Positions 52,336-62,840 of a DNA stretch of 64,000 nt are shown one piece after another (position 1 is the first letter of the stretch; each line of letters begins with the position of its first letter). Both the position numbers and the translations under genes were made by a program. This DNA is from Jaapia argillacea MUCL 33604 (Eukaryota > Basidiomycota > Agaricomycetes > Jaapiales > Jaapiaceae). Location of the stretch: NCBI GenBank assembly GCA_000697665.1, contig KL197716.1, positions 1,185,878 through 1,249,877 of the forward strand, given 5' to 3'. The notes beneath the pieces were generated by a model. That model did not search any database. It was not told the DNA's origin and saw nothing but the letters and a program-made list of their open reading frames with translations.

Positions 52336-52933
52336 GGATTGATGGATGGCTTCGAGAGGCTTGGATCAGTGTATTTTTGGAACGAGGATGTGTCCGGTTA
52401 TTATTGCAAACCATGTCGGAGCGAATGGAACCTTGATTAGCAGACGCAGCCAATTCCGACGCGGAGAGCACAGATATGGCTGAGAAAGGAAGTACTTAGG
52501 ACCCCTCGAGAGCCACACAAGACCAACCTACAGCCCTACATTGACACGTTCCCAGCTGGGCCCTGGAGGCCTTAAGCCACTGAAATTGTTCTTTCACATA
52601 CTTATGTGGTTGTAGGCTGATCTGCTGATACATACCCCACTGTTCGATAGACTCTACCACACTGTCGTTCCTCGTAGACAGGTTGGTCCTAGCCTACCCT
52701 TAGCTTCTATGGTTTGGAATGAAGCTCTAATATGCTAAGCGCCCCGCATACCCTATAACGCTGGAATGCAACCCCGGCCTGCTAGCAGCGATTATCGTCA
52801 AACTATCCACGGCCTCGCCATATTCTTGCTGGTGAGAGTTGCGTTGAAAACCCTTGCACTCCCGTTCCCGAAACGCTTTCCATCGAATCTGAAACAGATC
52901 TGACCAGACCATGTTTACTACAGATCTCCCTCA
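52336..52933. other. Intergenic, with a segment repeated inverted at 62.6 kb
   Basis: About 52730-52933 matches, in reverse orientation, 62628-62840. It is the upstream region of the next gene, so the inverted copy includes its promoter. Confidence 0.6.
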
Positions 52934-54824
52934 ATGAAGAGGTTCACCCACCATCTCACTTCTCCAAATAATCGGGTTTTCCGGCAGATCTACCAAAATC
53001 CCTACGACGAGGACATTTCCCTAGGGTCCCTCCCACCCGCACCGAGTCAAGAGCAACTTCTACTCCACTCTCGTACATCTTTCCAAGACGGACCTAGTAG
53101 TAGGGGTGTTGGCTCCTGCGAACGCCCCAACGAGAGCAGGTTCAAAGCATGGACCCTTGCACTCGCACCTCTCCTAATCCATTTCCTCCTCTACTCCACA
53201 ATCACAATCTTCATGCTCTCCTTCGCCCGAAACGGCAAATTCAACCTGACATCCCGCCAAGCCTCATCCATCCAAACCGACGATGGCTCATCCGTCTCCG
53301 TCCCAAAAAGAACGTCCCATTTTCGATTATTACAATCGGACGTGACCACGATCCTATCTGCATCCCTCGTCGTCCTCCGCATATTTACAGTGGCGTGGTG
53401 CAGCGCTACGTCCTGGCGTTGTTGTTTCATCCTCATGGAGAAGGGAGGAATGAGGCTCTCTGAACTTGGAAGAATCCTTTCTTTCGGGATTCCAGTCATG
53501 TTCTGCTCGAGGGGGAGGAGGGACGGAGTTCGCCATATAGGCACCGTCCTCGTAATCGCCCTTATCCTTCTTATGTCCCTCCCATGCCAGCTTACTGCAC
53601 CCGTTTTGACGGGTTCGATCACTTGGTCATCGACATACGACCTTGTGCTAAGTCCTTCGCCTGTGCGTGGGATCGGAAACGGCGGGTCGCAGTCAAATGG
53701 GTTTGATTGGTTCAACATTTATCTAGGAAACAGGGAGGGCGTAATTATCCACGCAGCTGCCCTAGTAAACCTCGCTTGGTCCGATCGAACCTCCAACCCC
53801 ACATCATTCAAACGAGTCCTCCCCACCGCCCATAACATCCCAGTCAATTCCGCCTTATCAAACGTCACGATTCCTTACTTTTACGTGTACAGTATCGAAT
53901 GGATCTCAGACCCACAGGACACGCTCACCCCAGCCAAACTCCATTCCGTAGATCCAGGAGCCGCGTTGCTGAATATCAGTTCTGACGTTAACCCACTACA
54001 AGTCATACCTACAAACGTAGCTCTCATCCCGGACGAACCTTGGCAGGTGTATCAAGGGTTCCCTTCACCACTGGCGGTTTCCGAGACTCGAGTCGCAACA
54101 GTTTTCGCCTCTCATGGACCGAGCAACGTCTCATGCTCCGCCGCCCCATCATCATTCGATCCTCTCCCCTCTCCCGTCGGGTTCTACAGCATCGCGTATA
54201 ACAACAACTATACCAATTGTTACATCTACGGCCGAGTCCGATACACCGCGGGTGTCACACCATGTCGAGACTGTCTGTTCTCTTCCTCCACTGTCGTCCA
54301 AGTGGACGGAGGAGAAATTGACGGCTCAAGCGGATCCTCTAACTGGAGCTGCTCTGGCGATGATGCCAGAAGTGATCTCAGACGTTGTACAAATGAACAC
54401 CTCTCTCCCACCACTACCAGGCAACCTAGACGGATACGTGACCAACCTCCTATCAAGATCATACGGGGCGGGATGGACATCACTAGCAGATTACATCGGA
54501 TCTCAAGCGCCCACTTTGCATTCCGATGTGCGTTTAGCGGTCCCTTCATCATTGGCTCATGTAACAGTATGGCGGGTATATCTGTGGTTGGGGCTGAACG
54601 TCCTATTGTCTGTATCGGGAGGGTTGTTCATCTTGGTGCAAAGGAGGTGTGAGAAGCCTATGGTGCAGGATACAATGGTAGCTGCTTTGTTGTTGGATAC
54701 GGCAAGTGTGTTGCATGGGAGTGGACAAGGGCTTTGTAATTTGGGGATGGTTATGAAGGGTGATGATTCGAAGTTGCTCGCGCTTCGGTACAACGATGGG
54801 CATTTGTCTGTTGTTGAATGTTGA
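52934..54824 (+). CDS. Large multi-pass membrane protein, unknown function, apparent frameshift
   Basis: Unrecognised Agaricomycete-type membrane protein. Start MKRFTHHLTSPNNRVFRQIY. Hydrophobic segments: LALAPLLIHFLLYSTITIFM, TTILSASLVVLRIFTVAW, VLVIALILLMSLPC, then a large extracytosolic region with N-glycosylation-type sites (SNVTIPYF, NNNYTNCYIYG), and a last helix YLWLGLNVLLSVSGGLFILV. The reading frame is open to CLFSSSTVVQ, then meaning continues only in the +1 frame (EEKLTAQADPLTGAALAMMP to RYNDGHLSVVEC, stop 54824). Introns of 49 bp (54254-54302) or 79 bp (54252-54330) would restore frame but have poor sites, so a one-base insertion near 54300 is just as likely. Parts of the gene are copied at 59.15 kb and, inverted, at 62.2-62.6 kb. 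Confidence 0.65.
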
Positions 54825-56296
54825 CTGTGTTGTTTGGACTGTATTTCATGGACCCCTAACCCCGCCACTCAAAGCTGGAGCTTGGGCGACTCCGACTGAA
54901 GTTGGCAGAGTTACTATTAGTCTTCTTTATCGCACGTACGAGTGAGCCTACCTTCGTCTCAATCCACTCAGGCACCGCCGCATGCAATATGCCGATTGGT
55001 GCCGCAAAGTACCGCTGTATACTGGGACACACCATCCCCGGCAGTTCGAGCGGTAGAAGCACGAAGGTTTAATTGCGCTTCATCGGTGCCAGCCGCCCAC
55101 ATGTTCGCTTGTAGAGGCCGTATGGGAGGGGAAACTTCAAGGCCTTGAAATCGGTCACGGAGAATACCTGTCGGGTCGCGTTTCGTGAGAGATCTCCAAA
55201 AGTGAGCCATCAAATCTCATCGCGTCCTGGTAGTAGGTGAGTGTCAGAGTTCCAGATGAATGGTCAGGAGGTCAGCCTACAGTTGGTTGTTGACACTCAA
55301 AAGCTGAGAAGTTGAGATGGAAGGTGCCTTTACACGCGGAGAGCATAACGCTCCGCTGCATGCCTGAAATAAGTGAGCATGATTCAAGCGCAGGGAGGAG
55401 GCGAACGCTTTGGTAGACCGCCAGCCTGTGACACTAGCTTGTTCATTCGTCGCCCATATTCAGTCTTTCAGAGCGACATCGTTTAGCTGTGTTAGCGAGA
55501 TCGCGCCCGAGTCACCATATAATACATGAGGTGTTGGTGCTGCGAAGTATCGAAGGATAGATGTGCACAGAGCGATGTGATTTATTTCGTGAATTAGGAT
55601 AATCTGCCAGTTCAAATATGGTGCGAGAGCTTCATCGAGCTTGAAGCTGGCCAGCGGTAGACCCGGACTGCTCAGCCAATAATAGAGCTATCCACCTGTT
55701 GACGTTCATCTTCGTTATCCACCTTGTAAGCTAGGTCACTTGGACAGGAAACACGAGGAACGATATTAGGATGGAATGGCGAGCGATAGCAGGAAGCCAA
55801 CCCTGAGCGACACCATGAAAACTTGGGCGCAATAGCGTGAGAATTCCGAGGTCGGGCCTGGGCGGTTGCCGGCTGCCAAAGCAACGCCTTGCTCCCTCCG
55901 CTTCGAGCACGATCACTCAGGACGGTCGTCGTTTTGTCGTCGTTCCGTCATTTTTCGGATTTGACAACTGGGCGGTCAAGGAAGACATGCACGATACTAG
56001 CACACTACTCCCTTGCACGACTCAGACTCCCTGACATTCAAGATTTACTAGTATGCCGCCGCACAGTCTCGGAACTCAGGCCAATGCTCGTAAATATCGT
56101 CGTTCGTCTTCGAGCTTTTCAACAAACCAGAAGTGTCTTTATTCACTATGATGTTGGCCTACCAAGGGCTATATGAAGACTCAACATTCACCCATGGACT
56201 TGGATGCCACGGCCTTCCATCTGCCTTGAATTTCACCAGCTTCTATCCCCGTGTTTTACCCTCTAGTGACTACTCGCTATGATGATACTTGCGAAA

Positions 56297-56620
56297 CCTT
56301 GAGCGCAGATCACGCTATTACTGATAATTTCACCATACATTTCTTTCCTTCCTGTACTGCGCGCCCGCGGGCTTCAGATCTCACTACTCTTCGATCTCGC
56401 TCGTTGATTACTACCGATTCAATAGAAGAGTAAAGGCACCTCAAGATTCAATTCTCAGCCCTTGAGCGCAGATCATGCTATTACCGATAAGTTCGCCATA
56501 CATTTCTTTCCTTCCTGTGCTGCGTGCCCGCGGGCTTCAGATCTCACTACTCTTCGATCTCGCTCGTTGATTACTACCGATTCAGTAAAGAGTAAAGGCG
56601 CCTAACGATTCAATTCTCAG
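56297..56620. repeat. Two tandem copies of a ~163 bp unit
   Basis: Copies begin CTTGAGCGCAGATCACGCTA near 56298 and CTTGAGCGCAGATCATGCTA at 56461, and share TACATTTCTTTCCTTCCTGT, GCGGGCTTCAGATCTCACTA and TCGCTCGTTGATTACTACCG. They differ at a few positions only, pointing to a recent duplication. Confidence 0.85.
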
Positions 56621-57366
56621 CCCTCCGCGTACAGCATTGAACGGTCTCAGACTTCAGCCTGGCATCCATTCTCTCGACGTTCTCCAGCACTAGACGCTCT
56701 ACAGCACCACTTCTTTTTCAGCTGCGGAAGAGTTCTTCACTTTTGTAGAGCATGCACGCAGCCTCGCGATATCCGCTGTTATTCATGCCCCACTAAATTA
56801 ACCTCCAGATCGGTGGTCTATCATGGATCATAACGCAACAGCGCGTGTGACTGGAGCCTGGTACGTGTCTTGAACTCTCTCAGAGTTACTCGGTGAAGAC
56901 CTGTTCAGGTGCTTACCTGCGTCTCTCCGATACGAGTTCTTGGGCGCGATGACTTCAAATGGGCGATCGTCGCAGATATTCTTAGGACTTTGTGCTCAAA
57001 TGGGCTTAGTATGGGCGCGCTCTTTGAGTTCGTGGAGTGAGCATCTGATAGAACGTGTCGGAAACGCATATGACCGACCTCCGTTGGAGAGAGATCGTAT
57101 CAAAATCTGCATCGAAGGGGCTAGGAACATTCAACAACATGCGTAATTGGCAAGGCTCTGTCATGAGGTCCAGACTGACAATCTTTGCTCGTGTAGCTAT
57201 CGGCACACCGACAGCTACGACTCGAAAGGCCTTAAATACCCGTCCGCTTTGCGTACCGCTCAGACTCAACCCTCATTCACACTCGGACTCAACTTTCATT
57301 CACAGCCATGCCCGCCGTTCGTACTACTTGTTGTTTTCATGGACTCTTCCTTGTTCATTCACTCCA

Positions 57367-57859
57367 ATGTTAGACGCTCATACCAACTTCACCAAACTCG
57401 CCCATGTACCAAGATGGTGAGTCTCTCGCTCGTCACTTCATAACGTGCATGTCTGATGAACCCTCGATGACCTCGTCAGCTGTCTCCAGATTTTGGTCCT
57501 CCTGGTCCAACCCGACCATGACCAAACCGACAGTCGTGAATGCGTTCTACGTTAACCACCAGGGGCATCAAGTCTGGAAAAACTACGATAAATACTTGTA
57601 TTTCCTTCTCGTAACACTCGAAGTATATGTCCATTTACGCTTTGAACGAACAGGAACGAAGTCGGCAACGAGCAATATATGTGGCATGGAACAACTCGTG
57701 CATGCACCATCGGCGACGATAACTCTCAGGTCACGGCCTGCCAACTCCACAACTGCAGCGTTTGCCACATTCTACGTGCTACCCTTGATCCGTCGAAAAG
57801 CTGTTCGTACTGTTTTGTTCAACGTCTGGCACTTACTGATATTGATTGACTCTATATAG
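57367..57859 (+). CDS. Weak gene candidate or remnant
   Basis: A TATA-like TTAAATACC at about 57233 and a pyrimidine/CT-rich leader precede ATG 57367 (MLDAHTNFTKLAHVPRW), which runs to a GTGAGT donor. The following stretch has an open frame, AVSRFWSSWSNPTMTKPTVV then NAFYVNHQGHQVWKNYDKYL, up to a stop at 57859. The phase across the splice does not join the two. No domain recognised; it could be a decayed gene. Confidence 0.2.
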
Positions 57860-59150
57860 CGAAGAAATCGATGTTTGGTATTGGCGCCTATGTGGCCCCT
57901 AGTTCTTCCAGTTGGTCCCTTCGTTGATGTGTTTTATGCCCAACATGCGTATGACTTGCGCTCTCATAGAGTCCTATGATCCCAAATACTTGAAGAACGC
58001 GGATCCTCAGAATTCCCCGAATCTTGTTATGCTGCGCTGTGCTGTAGCTGTTGGGCGTACCAAGCACGCGAAGGGACCGATGAAAGGCATCAGAGAACCG
58101 CCATCTGGCTATGACTCTGTACGTCCTAACTTGCTTCGTTGGCTCCCTACGTTCAATGTTGAGGCCCCTGCAGGTCAGCGGAGACAAAAACAAAACTTTG
58201 ACAGGGCGTCGTCCGGGCGAAACAATTAAAAACGACGAGACAGTCGTCTTCACTAAATCGGCCATTCTTCCCGTCGAAGTCATTGTCTTGCGTGATTCCC
58301 TCAATAGTGAGACACCCTTACTTTTCAGCATGAATTCCAAATCACTCACTGGACTATGTGAGCAGCTACATATGTCAGCCCGTACTCTGCATTCACAACA
58401 AGGCTCCAAAATGTCACGGACGCAGGTCAGTGCCATCGCATCTCTTTGAAAAATGAGCTGTATAGACCGAACCATCTATGTTTCTTCCTCCTCACGGATG
58501 TCCAGACTGGAACAAATATCCTGAGGCCATACGCGACACTTATAAAGGTGAAATCCTTTGGACGGATGGAAACGATTCCTACCAGTTTGGTGAGAGTTAC
58601 TTCGTTATTTAGTGAAATCATCGGATCTCAAGCTTGATTCTATCATCACTAGCCTCGGCACAGAGAATCCGAGCGTATAAAGTGGTAAGGAAAGATCGCT
58701 CTGGGAACGTGATCGCAGAGGGATGTGAGTGGCTCTCTCTCTTCACAATTTTTTTGCAAAAATTTTCGTGAATGTGTTCTTGATGCTGATCACCTTTGAC
58801 GGACCTCCTAGATGCTGCTTCAAGTACGTCAAGTCCGATCTCATAGCTGAGAATGATGCTCACAGCCATATTTTTAGACCCATTCTACTTCAAACTAGTT
58901 TGAGTGACTTACGTCTTGTGGAAACCTGAAATCATGGCGGCCTGCGTTTTCTGGCTATTGGACTCTACCACCCATGCTTGGCCATCTCTTATGGCGATCA
59001 AATTGCCCCTCCATCTTTGTTCTTGTTAGTGCCTGCATGCCTGTTTCTGTAGGTTATTTGCGCTTCTGGTTCGCAGATTCAAGTCGAGTCTTCACATATT
59101 TCCGCCTCGTACAACTAGTCATTGCCTTCAAGCACAGATACTTATATGGA

Positions 59151-59220
59151 TGCGCGCTTTGGTACAACGATGGACATTTGTCTGTTGTTGAATGTTGAGT
59201 GTGTTGTTTGGACTGTATTA
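59151..59220 (+). pseudogene. Fragment of the membrane-protein gene 3' end
   Basis: Matches 54778-54842: GGTACAACGATGGACATTTG then TCTGTTGTTGAATGTTGA, the codons for the last residues (YNDGHLSVVEC) and stop of the gene at 52934-54824. No other part of that gene is adjacent. Confidence 0.75.
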
Positions 59221-59544
59221 AATACTCTACCACGGTAATCAGGGTTTCCGACATTGGACAATGACGATCCTCGCCCTCTCAGAATCCCCAACTCCATTCT
59301 TCGTCTCCTTCCCCACTCTCTCACCTTCCGAAGCTTATCACGCCGTGTCTTCCTCTTCATCCTCCTCATGTTTTCGAGCCTCGCCTCCCTTTCCGTTCAT
59401 CCCCACGCCTCACATCAAAACCGACCTATCCACCCTCCGCTCTCGCCTCCACCAACCGCCACCTATTCATATCCAACCCCCTCAAAGCAGTCTATGAATG
59501 AATGACCGTGCTAGGTAAACAAGGTAACCCGCCACACTTTGGTG

Positions 59545-59970
59545 GAAGAGTGGGGGAAGGGGGATTGTGTGGTTGCGAGGACAGGGTGTGGTTGTGGAGA
59601 TTGATGGGGGTTGCTGAGGTGGGCACGTGGTAAGGCTGGGGAAGATATTTGATTGATGGACTTGGATAGGCTTGGATCAGTGTGTATTTTTGGAACGAGG
59701 ATGTGTCCGGTTATTTAGTGCAAACCATGAGCTTGATACGTCGGAGCGAGTGTGAAGCGAATAATGCAAGCTGAAGGAGGTACCGGAGTGGTTGAAACAC
59801 CGGAGCGAACGGAACTTTGATTGGCAGACAAGCCAATTCGGACGCAGAGAGGACAGGTTCGACCGAGAAAGGAGATAGGGCTACCATATGTAGTGAAACG
59901 CGTGACGTCATGGACCCCTAACCTCGCCACCCAAACTCCGGAGTTCGGGCGACTCCGAACTTGCTCGCCA
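59545..59970 (+). pseudogene. Broken copy of the transporter gene tail and downstream flank
   Basis: 59545-59860 matches 52203-52474, the last coding bases and 3' flank of the SulP gene (GGGGGATTGTGTGGTTGCGA; AGGCTTGGATCAGTGT; GAACGAGGATGTGTCCGGTT). Deletions shift the frame. 59910-59970 matches 54848-54905 (ATGGACCCCTAACCTCGCCA), a segment that lies 2.4 kb further down in the parent locus. Confidence 0.75.
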
Positions 59971-60044
59971 GCTGCGATGACAGAGGACACCCGAGGAGTC
60001 AGTCTGATTACATTTCGCTAGTCTGATCCCCGCTATTCTGTTCC

Positions 60045-62071
60045 ATGTATCATCGCATCTCTCCGTTTAATATCCCCCGTCTCCCTGCTCGTTTCTCTTC
60101 ATCCTCTACTTTCCCCCCTACTCCCCGCCAACGCATACTCAGCATGGGCAGAAAGTTCGTGCCGTTGCTCGTACTGTCCACTTTCCTCGTCTGGATTCTG
60201 GGCAGTGGCGTCCACGAACAACTAGGTTTCACTACTTTCAGCAATAATCGTATGTCTTTTTTCTCTTTTTATATAGGGGCTGACACTCAGACACGACCTT
60301 GCATAGACGACTTTCCCGATTTCGCGCAGTATATCCATAAACGAACCATCAGCGCACGAGACCTCGCTCTAGGCAAACCCCCTCCTTCTCTTCTTCTTTC
60401 CATAACTCTGATAGCCTCTTATCTGATAGACGAACCAGATAGAAGACTTATTATTGTCGGTGACATACATGGCATGAACCATTCTCTCCAGTACGTCCTA
60501 CCCCATCCCCCCTTCCTTCTCTCACTAACCACGTCATTCGTAGTGACCTACTCCACAAACTATCCTACAAACCATCAACAGACACTCTAATCCACCTCGG
60601 AGACATAATAACCAAATCCCCCCTCTCCAACTCCCTCTCCGTCCTCGATTTCTTCACCCACCCAACTCACCCACACCAACCCCTCTTCGGCGTCAGAGGT
60701 AATCACGACCAAACAGTTATAGAATGGAGAGGGTGGATAGATTGGGTGGAGGGTATGGTCGGTGGTAAAGCATGGCTAAAACAACTAGAAAGGAATTTTG
60801 AATCCAAGTTTGGTGGACCTCACGACGACGACGATGATTTGAAGAATAAAAGAGAGGGAGAAATGGATATGGAGAAAGTGGGGGAATGGGTTGAGGAAGA
60901 GTTGAGGAAACATAGAGGGGGTGGGAAGGGGAGGTGGTGGGCGAAGATTCCGAAAGGGTGGGAGATGTTTGGTGAGCATTATCGTGTTGCTAGGTGCGCG
61001 CCCTTTCCTTCCACCTCTCTTCGAGCCTCAAGCTAATTTGGTGCAATGTGTCTATACAGAGCCTTAACACCATCTCAAAAAGCCTACCTCCTCTCCCTGC
61101 CTTTGATCCTCCACCTCCCATCCGAACACGTATACCTAGTCCACGCCGGTTTACTCCCATACGACCCCGAACGACCCATCAGCGATAAGAAACAACCTTT
61201 GGCTAGGTTACCTGTCATACCCAAGCTTTCTACCGACTCGCAGTTATCTGGTGGGGGGGTGGACGGACTGTATGGCGAGGGAGAGGCGGAACAGGGTTAC
61301 GATGAAGAAGCTGTGAAGAGGAGAGAGATGAGAAAGGCGCAGGAGGAGGCTTTGATTTCGGATGTGAAACAGAATGGGGATCCGTGGGTTGTGTTGAACC
61401 TTCGAGGTGTGATTGACGACACGGGAAAAATCACTAGGTCCCCCTCCCTCCCCCCTCCCCCACCCTCCTCACTCACCCACCCCCACCTATTTTAATATGT
61501 AGGAAAGCGAAAGCCGGGACACCATGGACGAAGATATGGAACAAGACGATGTCTCGCTGTTCCGGTTATACTTCCCATCTCGCTCCAGGTCAAGATGATG
61601 GCGAGGAGGGTGGGGGAGGGGTGATGGGAGGGGGGTTACCTTGTTTACCTAGTACGGTCGTTTATGGGCATACGGCTTCGAGGGGGTTGGATGTTAATAG
61701 GTGGAGTGTGGGGTTGGATAGTGGTTGTGTACGTCCCCTTTGTTTGCCTTGTGTTGGTGTTGGTGTGTGTACTGATGTGGGGTGGTTTGTAGGCGAAGGG
61801 AGGAAGGTTGACTGCAATTGTTGTTGAGAGTTCGTCGGCGAGGGTGGGGGAGGGGGAGAGGAGGCGGTTGGTGGAGGGGAGAAGTGAGGGTGGACAGGTT
61901 GTCCTTGGTGGGAGTGGAGGAACTCGTCGGAATGAGGAAGACGAAGAGGAAGATGCTGATTGGTTAGCTCTGGAAGGTGAGAGAGTTAGGAAGGAGAGGA
62001 AGGATGGGGTAATCCCTTTTGGGGATTCGGGGAGGGCGAGGGTTGTTAGTGTTCAATGTCGGAAACCTTGA
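60045..62071 (+). CDS. Membrane-anchored calcineurin-like phosphoesterase (Ppn2-like)
   Basis: Metal-dependent phosphoesterase of the ApaH/Ppn2 type, possibly a vacuolar polyphosphatase. The start is at MYHRISPFNIPRLPARFSS (60045); an internal ATG at 60144 (MGRKFVPLLVLSTFLVWILG) sits just before the single membrane anchor. Metal-site blocks: LIIVGDIHGMNHSLHDLLHK, LIHLGDIITKSP, FGVRGNHDQ, HVYLVHAGLLP and STVVYGHTASRGLDVNRWSV followed by GLDSGC. Two charged insertions are unusual (FGGPHDDDDDLKNKREGEMD and the GGGVDGLYGEGEAEQGYDEE region), as is the long acidic tail (EDEEEDADWLALEGE). Ends VQCRKP at 62071. One intron, starting GCAAAC at about 60373 and ending at 60429, is of GC-AG type. All metal-binding motifs are intact. 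Confidence 0.87.
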
Positions 62072-62229
62072 TGATTGAGGGGTGGTGGTGGTGGTGGGAG
62101 TGTTTTGTGTCGGGAATTTATCCGTGATGGACGGTATGCTTAATGTATGTAAAGTGCTTTATAGTTTTGTACCGAGACGTGTACATATGTTCCTTGTGTT
62201 ATTGTACTGTTCGTAATACAGAGACGATG

Positions 62230-62840
62230 GGTGGAGATCAGTGAAGGGGGGGCTCGCACTAATAACGCACTCCACATTCAACAACAGACACATCCCCAAC
62301 CTCGCACTAAGGCACGAGCAACTTCGAAGCGTCTCATCACCCTCCGTAACCATCCCCAAATTATAAAGCCCCTGTCGACTCCTATGCAACACACCTCCCG
62401 TATCCAACAACAAAGCAGCCACCATCGTATCCTTCACCAACGGCTTCTCACACTTCCTTTGTACCAAAACGAACAATATTCCTGATGGCGATAAAAGGAC
62501 GTTCAACCCCAACCACAGATAGACCCGGCATAGTGATACGTGAGATGTCCTTGTCTTAGGGATCTTGGTAGATCTGCCGGAAACTCCGATTGTTTGGGGA
62601 AGTGAGATGGTGGGTGAACCTCTTCATTGGGGGAGACCTGTAGTAAACATTGTCAGATCTGGGTCAGATTCGGTGTTGACTGGGAAAGCGTTTCGGGAAT
62701 GGGAGAGCAAGGCTTTTCAACGCAACTCTTACCGAAATGCAGGCTGGAGCAAGACTGGCGAGTGGATAGACAAATATTGCTGCTAACAGGCCCGGCGATG
62801 CATTCCAGTGTTGTAAGTTGTGTGGGACGCTTGGCATAGT
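62230..62840 (-). pseudogene. Inverted, internally deleted copy of the 52.9 kb membrane-protein gene
   Basis: Read on the minus strand, 62840-62628 matches the promoter region 52730-52933. The ATG at 62627 starts MKRFTHHL as in the parent, and the match runs to about 62550. It then jumps to the parent's last helix (LWLGLNVLLS at about 62520; LVQRKCEKPLVKDTMVAALL) and ends near 62262 with a degenerate tail. About 1.5 kb of the coding region is missing. Confidence 0.85.

Larger units (their letters stand above)
54825..60044. other. 5.2 kb gene-poor region with repeats and gene fragments
   Basis: No complete gene can be supported. It includes a 163 bp direct repeat (56297-56620), one weak gene candidate (57367-57859), a fragment of the membrane-protein gene tail (59151-59220) and a broken copy of the transporter gene tail plus flank (59545-59970). 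Confidence 0.5.
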
